This document shows positions 15,978 to 19,682 of a stretch of 19,682 nt of DNA, piece after piece. Position 1 is the first letter of the stretch. Each line of letters opens with the position of its first letter. A program made the position numbers and the translations under genes. Origin of the DNA: JADHUC01 sp964617665 (lineage in GTDB: Bacteria; Planctomycetota; Planctomycetia; Pirellulales; Pirellulaceae). The DNA lies in the NCBI GenBank assembly GCA_964617665.1, contig CAZUAH010000245.1:1-19682 (forward strand), read 5' to 3'. The notes below the pieces were generated by a model, which was not told the origin of the DNA, searched no databases, and saw only the letters and a program-made list of their open reading frames with translations.

Positions 15978-16891
15978 ATCCGATTCGCTGTCCATTCTGT
16001 AACGCAATCAGCCCCGCCGAGACCGTCACGGCTGGCCAGACGATTCGTTGTGCGTCCTGCGCCAAGACGTTCATGGCCCCATCCACTGTCTCGGCGCCAG
16101 CCGTGCCGACCGGCCCCACGCCTTCAGGTGCGCCCAGCGTTCCGACAGTCCCCACGACACCGGCCGTGCCTACACAAGGCGTGAACGCCGGTGTGCCTAG
16201 TGTGCCGACTCAGCAGCCATCTCCGACACCACAGGTCCAGGCCGTACAGCCAACCGTTCCTGCCACGACCGCGGCGTCCCCGAACGTCGTGACCAGCCCA
16301 GGCACAGGAGCAGTGCAAGTCGATGTGGCCGACAGACCAACTCGCACGACGTCCAGCGGCATGCTGAGTATTTGCCTGCTGGTGGGTGGCGTGTGCATCG
16401 TGCTCGGCGGCCTTCTTCTGGTGGTGCTGCTTGTCAAAGCAGGACGTGAAGAGGACGAACCCGCTTCAGAAACTGCGATCGGTCGGCCGATCATCTCGCT
16501 CACCCCNNNNNNNNNNNNNNNNNNNNNNNNNNNNNNNNNNNNNNNNNNNNNNNNNNNNNNNNNNNNNNNNNNNNNNNNNNNNNNNNNNNNNNNNNNNNNN
16601 NNNNNNTCGTTTGTCTCTGACGATGGTCACGTCGGTGCCACTTTGGTTGACGACAGCGATCGGCAGTACGAGATGCTGGCCTTCACCGGCGTTACCGAGG
16701 TCCAGGGACATACCCGCGAAGCGACGTTGGGCACAAACGAGGTGGCGAAGGATGTACTCGTTTTTGATATCCCTTCATCCATCAACCTCCGCACGATCCA
16801 GTACTTCCACCTGGATCTGCCCGCCGATGCGTACGGCGGAACTGGCATCTATCGCTTTGAGATCCCGCGACACATTGTCCAGGGATTCTGA
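15974..16891 (+). CDS. Zinc-ribbon membrane protein, partner of the GYF protein (interrupted by assembly gap)
   Basis: The start ATG overlaps the preceding stop. The first 35 residues form a zinc ribbon with C-P-F-C (6-9) and C-A-S-C (26-29). A Val-Pro-Thr-rich linker (about 38-128) and one TM helix (about 131-154) follow. After the 100-N gap the frame resumes with a beta-rich domain. Its end, FHLDLPADAYGGTGIYRFEI, aligns with the end of the GYF protein domain (LP-x-x-A-x-G-x-T-G-x-x-x-FEIP), and KDVLVFDIP aligns with KDQLIFEAP. The two proteins therefore share one membrane/extracytoplasmic design with different cytoplasmic heads. The stated length depends on the placeholder gap; comparison with the partner suggests that roughly 60 codons of domain are missing. 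Function is unknown. Confidence 0.82.
   Translation: MNPIRCPFCNAISPAETVTAGQTIRCASCAKTFMAPSTVSAPAVPTGPTPSGAPSVPTVPTTPAVPTQGVNAGVPSVPTQQPSPTPQVQAVQPTVPATTAASPNVVTSPGTGAVQVDVADRPTRTTSSGMLSICLLVGGVCIVLGGLLLVVLLVKAGREEDEPASETAIGRPIISLTXXXXXXXXXXXXXXXXXXXXXXXXXXXXXXXXXXSFVSDDGHVGATLVDDSDRQYEMLAFTGVTEVQGHTREATLGTNEVAKDVLVFDIPSSINLRTIQYFHLDLPADAYGGTGIYRFEIPRHIVQGF
16507..16606. other. Assembly gap (100 N)
   Basis: This is a second placeholder-length run of N. Both flanks are coding in the same gene, between its TM helix and its C-terminal domain, so the true missing length is unknown and the apparent in-frame match across it is fortuitous or unverified. Confidence 0.97.
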
Positions 16892-16938
16892 ATTCGACCG
16901 TTCCTGGATCTGTTCTAACTCTCTCCGTAAGCAAGGAC

Positions 16939-16958
16939 TGCGCGAGTACCGTCGCGCA
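16939..16958. promoter_or_regulatory. GC-rich inverted repeat before the OleD-like gene
   Basis: TGCGCGA (16939-16945) and TCGCGCA (16952-16958) form a perfect 7-bp stem with a 6-nt loop, GTACCG. It ends 15 bp before the ATG at 16974, in the 82-bp gap after the zinc-ribbon gene. No T-run follows, so it may be an operator or leader hairpin rather than an intrinsic terminator. Confidence 0.4.
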
Positions 16959-16973
16959 TAGCGAGTTTCAGTC

Positions 16974-17969
16974 ATGAAAGCACTGGTGACCGGAGGCGGA
17001 GGATTCCTGGGCCTATATATCGTCGAGCAACTGGTGGCTCGAGGTGATCAAGTGCGCAACGTTTCGCGTTCCCGGTACCCGGAGTTGGACGCGCTGGGCG
17101 TCGAGTCGATCCAAGGCGATCTACGCGATCCACAGACGGCCACAACCGCTTGCGAAGGCGTAGATGTTGTCTTTCACACGGCCGCCGTAGCAGGGATTTG
17201 GGGACCGTGGGAATACTATCACGGGATCAACACCGTGGCGACACATAACGTGGTGGCTGGTTGCCAAACTCATGGCGTGCCGAAGCTGGTCTTCACTAGC
17301 AGCCCAAGTGTCACCTTTGATGGCTCCGATCAGCGAGATGTTGACGAATCAGTGCCATACCCGACGCAATGGCTGTGTCACTATCCACACACCAAAGCCC
17401 TGGCAGAGCAGCATGTGCTTGAGGCCAACGGCACAAATGGACTGATGACATGTTCCTTGCGGCCCCACCTTATTTGGGGCCCAAGGGATCATCACCTGAT
17501 TCCTCGGCTCCTGGAAAGGGCGCGTTCCGGCAAGTTGCGGCAGGTGGGAGACGGCGCGAACATGGTCGACATGATCTACGTCGAAAACGCCGCTGCAGCC
17601 CACTTGCAGGCTGCTGATGCATTGGAGCCCGGTTCGCCAGTCTGCGGCCAGACATACTTCATTAGCCAGGGCGATCCCGTAAACTGCTGGGATTGGATCA
17701 GCCAAATCCTTGCACTGGCTGACCTGCCAGCGATCACCAAATCAATCTCCTTTCGTGCGGCTTGGCGAATCGGCGCAGTGATGGAGGGAGCCTATCGCCT
17801 GCTGCGGCTGAAATCTGAGCCGAGAATGACCCGATTTCTGGCTGCGCAACTGGCTAAGGATCACTATTTTGACATCCGACGGGCGATCGACGATTTTGGC
17901 TATCGTCCGCAAGTGTCCACCGAAGAGGGCATGCAGCGTCTGGCCGCTTGTCAATGTGTGTGTGAGTAG
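16974..17969 (+). CDS. NAD(P)-dependent epimerase/3-beta-HSD family reductase, OleD-like
   Basis: This is a 331-residue extended short-chain dehydrogenase. The nucleotide-binding motif TGGGGFLG (6-13) opens a Rossmann fold. GDLRD (48-52) and FHTAAVAGIWG (67-77) follow. The catalytic set is Ser109/Ser110 in FTSSPSVTFDG and Y137-x-x-x-K141 in HYPHTKALAEQ. The block LRPHLIWGPRDHHLIPRLL resembles OleD, the 2-alkyl-3-oxoalkanoate reductase of long-chain olefin synthesis, and the 3-beta-hydroxysteroid dehydrogenase group. The substrate is probably a 3-keto acyl-derived compound, but OleA, OleB and OleC are not visible. The ketosynthase gene begins 49 bp downstream on the same strand, suggesting a shared pathway. 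There is no strong Shine-Dalgarno. Confidence 0.85.
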   Translation: MKALVTGGGGFLGLYIVEQLVARGDQVRNVSRSRYPELDALGVESIQGDLRDPQTATTACEGVDVVFHTAAVAGIWGPWEYYHGINTVATHNVVAGCQTHGVPKLVFTSSPSVTFDGSDQRDVDESVPYPTQWLCHYPHTKALAEQHVLEANGTNGLMTCSLRPHLIWGPRDHHLIPRLLERARSGKLRQVGDGANMVDMIYVENAAAAHLQAADALEPGSPVCGQTYFISQGDPVNCWDWISQILALADLPAITKSISFRAAWRIGAVMEGAYRLLRLKSEPRMTRFLAAQLAKDHYFDIRRAIDDFGYRPQVSTEEGMQRLAACQCVCE

Positions 17970-18007
17970 GTAATTTGATGTATTTCTTGACCAACTCGTG
18001 CGTCAAC

Positions 18008-18013
18008 AGGAAG
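18008..18013 (+). promoter_or_regulatory. Ribosome-binding site that decides the ketosynthase start
   Basis: AGGAAG lies 5 nt before the ATG at 18019. It favours that start over the in-frame GTG at 17998, which would place this site inside the gene. Confidence 0.6.
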
Positions 18014-18018
18014 TTCCG

Positions 18019-19278
18019 ATGATCGCCTCCACTGCGCCAAGCCGTCTGCCCGATAGTCAACGCATTGTGTTGACCGGTATTGGCCTGACTGCGCCGAACG
18101 GGAACTCGCTTGCCGAGTTCCGCGAGGGGCTCCTGAATGGGCGTAGCGGCGTCAGCGAATATGAGATTCGCTATTTTGGCAAGACGGTCGCAGGGATTTG
18201 CGATTTCGACGCGCGGCGTCATCAGCATCGAAAGGAAATCCGCCGCGGAACGCGTGCTGGAAGTGTGGGCGTCTACTGTGGCAACGAAGCGGTGGTGGAT
18301 GCCGGGGTGGACTGGGACAACGTCGATAAGTCGCGGGTGGGCATCTACTTAGGCGTCACCGAGCACGGAAATGTCGAGACCGAAAACGAAATCCACGAAA
18401 TCAAAGGCTTCGACTACGATACCTCGTTCTGGTCCCATCATCACAACCCGCGCACCGTGGCCAATAATCCCGCGGGCGAAGTTGCGTTGAGCATGGGCAT
18501 CACTGGCCCACACTACACGATCGGGGCGGCCTGTGCGGCCGGCAACGCGGGACTTATCCAGGGCGCACAAATGCTCCGCTTGAACGAGTGTGACGTGGCC
18601 CTGTCTGGCGGCGTGTCGGAAAGCATACGTACCTTTGGCATCTTTGCCAGTTTTCGTAGTCAAGGCGCGCTGGCCGATCATGAAGACCCGACGCAAGCCT
18701 CGCGCCCCTTCGATGCGGACCGCAACGGCATCGTTGTGGCCGAAGGCGGTTGTGTCTTCGTCCTGGAACGCTTGGACGATGCCAAACGCCGCAGCGCAAA
18801 GATCTACGGCGAGTTGGCCGGCTATGCCATGAATACGGACGCAACTGACTTTGTCCTTCCGAATCCGGAACGCCAAGCCCAGTGCGTCGAACTGGCGCTA
18901 AAGCGAGCAGGGCTGGTAGCGGAGCAGATCGACATTGTCAGCACGCACGCTACGGGTACCGCCAGCGGCGACACCCAGGAATGTACGGCGCTGCGAAGCG
19001 TTTTTGGCGAGTCGGAACGAACTCACTTTAACAACACAAAGAGTTTTGTTGGTCACAGCATGGGGGCGGCCGGTGCGTTGGAACTGGCCGGAAACCTGGG
19101 TGCTTTCGACGACGGCGTCTGTCACCCGACGATCAACGTTCAGCAACTGGATCCCGACTGTGCACTAGACGGCTTGGTGATGAACGAGCCGCGAGAAGTC
19201 GGGAAGCCGACCTATATTCTGAACAACTCCTTTGGCATGCTTGGGATCAACTCCGTCGTGATTATCAAGAAACACTGA
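18019..19278 (+). CDS. Beta-ketoacyl-ACP synthase, FabF-like
   Basis: The 419-residue thiolase-fold enzyme would condense acyl thioesters with malonyl-ACP. The active-site Cys172 lies in TIGAACAAGNAG, His310 in STHATGTASGDTQE, and Lys341/His346 in TKSFVGHSMGAAGALE, so the Cys-His-His triad with its Lys is complete. PFDADRNGIVVAEGG (230-244) and the C-terminal NNSFGMLGINS are also family hallmarks. It differs from housekeeping FabF around residues 138-156 (FWSHHHNPRTVANNPAGEV), suggesting a specialised, secondary-pathway enzyme. It is followed 19 bp later by its own ACP and then by an FAD oxidoreductase, and preceded by an OleD-like reductase. The product chain cannot be predicted from this. 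Confidence 0.9.
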   Translation: MIASTAPSRLPDSQRIVLTGIGLTAPNGNSLAEFREGLLNGRSGVSEYEIRYFGKTVAGICDFDARRHQHRKEIRRGTRAGSVGVYCGNEAVVDAGVDWDNVDKSRVGIYLGVTEHGNVETENEIHEIKGFDYDTSFWSHHHNPRTVANNPAGEVALSMGITGPHYTIGAACAAGNAGLIQGAQMLRLNECDVALSGGVSESIRTFGIFASFRSQGALADHEDPTQASRPFDADRNGIVVAEGGCVFVLERLDDAKRRSAKIYGELAGYAMNTDATDFVLPNPERQAQCVELALKRAGLVAEQIDIVSTHATGTASGDTQECTALRSVFGESERTHFNNTKSFVGHSMGAAGALELAGNLGAFDDGVCHPTINVQQLDPDCALDGLVMNEPREVGKPTYILNNSFGMLGINSVVIIKKH

Positions 19279-19297
19279 GGAAAGGAGACAGTGCGGC

Positions 19298-19549
19298 ATG
19301 ATATCTGCCGACATCCGCCAGGAGGTTATTGACATTCTGGAAGACATCGCTCCGGACGAAGACCTGAGCGGTTTGAAAGACGAAGTGGCGTTCGCCGACC
19401 AGCTGGAATTGGACAGCATGGACTTCCTGGACATCGTGATGGAATTGCGCAAGCGTCATCGCATTCAGATTCCAGAGGAGGACTACGGCGAACTGGCCAG
19501 CATGGCAAGCACGGTGAAGTACCTTGAACCGCTGATGAAGGACATGTGA
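19298..19549 (+). CDS. Acyl carrier protein
   Basis: This is an 83-residue acidic helical protein. The phosphopantetheine attachment site is Ser40 in LELDSMDFLDIVMEL, with the usual D-S-L replaced by D-S-M. Helix 1 (IRQEVIDILEDIAP) and the final helix (ASTVKYLEPLMKDM) fit the four-helix ACP fold. The divergent sequence, together with its place directly after a ketosynthase, argues for a dedicated ACP, not the fatty-acid synthesis AcpP. A Shine-Dalgarno AAGGAG ends 10 nt before the ATG, in the 19-bp gap after the ketosynthase. Confidence 0.9.
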   Translation: MISADIRQEVIDILEDIAPDEDLSGLKDEVAFADQLELDSMDFLDIVMELRKRHRIQIPEEDYGELASMASTVKYLEPLMKDM

Positions 19550-19587
19550 TAGCAGGCGGCTGGCGTGTCCCGCGCCCTGGGAAAGCC

Positions 19588-19621
19588 GCACGCAGGCCGC
19601 GTGCATCACGAACCACGCGGC
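19588..19621. promoter_or_regulatory. Overlapping alternative hairpins between ACP and FAD-oxidoreductase genes
   Basis: GCACGC (19588-19593) pairs with GCGTGC (19599-19604). Alternatively GCCGCGTG (19596-19603) pairs with CACGCGGC (19614-19621). The two stems share the same middle strand and exclude each other. They lie in the 83-bp gap ahead of the next gene and end 11 bp before its ATG. No T-run follows. Confidence 0.35.
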
Positions 19622-19632
19622 GAAGCCGCAAG

Positions 19633-19682
19633 ATGTACGACACCATCATCATTGGCGCAGGAATGTCGGGATTGGCCGCGGG
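19633..19682 (+). CDS. FAD/NAD(P)-dependent oxidoreductase, 5' end (cut by the window edge)
   Basis: Only 16 full codons are visible: MYDTIIIGAGMSGLAA, followed by a partial Gly codon. This is the classic dinucleotide-binding beta-strand and G-x-G-x-x-G turn found at the N-terminus of phytoene-desaturase-like and related amine-oxidase or FAD oxidoreductases. Together with the preceding ketosynthase and ACP genes on the same strand, it suggests a desaturase, oxidase or saturase acting on an acyl or polyene chain. The exact family cannot be told from so few residues. Confidence 0.75.
   Translation, partial: MYDTIIIGAGMSGLAA

Noticed and set aside
17987..18006. TTGAC/GTCAA inverted repeat before the ketosynthase
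   Set aside because: The 5-bp arms with a 10-nt loop are likely to be chance.
1..19682. CRISPR arrays, tRNA/rRNA genes, insertion sequences, attachment sites
   Set aside because: No direct-repeat/spacer pattern, cloverleaf, transposase motif or terminal inverted repeats were found on either strand by eye.

Overview
The gene set points to a planctomycete, most likely a Pirellulales-type bacterium. Indicators are two giant membrane VWA/BatA-like proteins beside a secreted prenyltransferase/squalene-cyclase-fold protein, a leucine-rich-repeat lipoprotein, a GYF-domain membrane protein, an FHA-GAF-SpoIIE phosphatase, a small membrane protein of the F-x-x-R-[ST]-[FL]-[FL]-W-L type, and many starts without a strong Shine-Dalgarno sequence. 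Two runs of exactly 100 N (13938-14037 and 16507-16606) are scaffolding gaps, so this is a draft or metagenome-derived assembly. No rRNA, tRNA, CRISPR array, insertion sequence or phage gene was seen.

Layout. (1) 1-6306, minus strand: a tight operon read right to left. It encodes a secreted prenyltransferase-fold protein, an 861-aa BatA/VWA membrane protein, an 822-aa VWA/glutamine-amidotransferase-like membrane protein, and the first 16 codons of a further gene cut by the left edge. (2) 6487-9004: a plus-strand DUF2062 membrane protein converges on a minus-strand pair, an unrecognised two-TM protein followed by the DNA polymerase III delta subunit (holA). (3) 9005-9339: a 335-bp divergent intergenic region with promoter-like sequences. 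(4) 9340-12668: a plus-strand FHA-GAF-PP2C protein converges on a minus-strand pair, a prenyltransferase-beta-like protein lacking the usual zinc ligands and a LolD/MacB-type ABC ATPase with no visible permease. (5) 12773-14268: an LRR lipoprotein (plus) and a small membrane protein (minus) converge across the first gap, and both are truncated by it. (6) 14439-16891: two translationally coupled membrane proteins, one with a GYF head and one with a zinc-ribbon head, that share a homologous C-terminal domain; the second contains the other gap. (7) 16974-19682, plus strand: an OleD-like NAD-dependent reductase, a FabF-type ketosynthase with a complete catalytic triad, an acyl carrier protein, and the first codons of an FAD/NAD(P)-binding oxidoreductase cut by the right edge.

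How they may work together. The left operon looks like envelope machinery of the VWA/BatA kind, in which MoxR and DUF58 partners are usual but not visible here. The right end looks like the start of a dedicated acyl-chain pathway: condensation on an ACP, ketone reduction and FAD-dependent modification. The GYF/zinc-ribbon pair is the most system-like unexplained unit, with two different cytoplasmic heads attached to one shared extracytoplasmic module. These roles are inferences from family membership and gene order.
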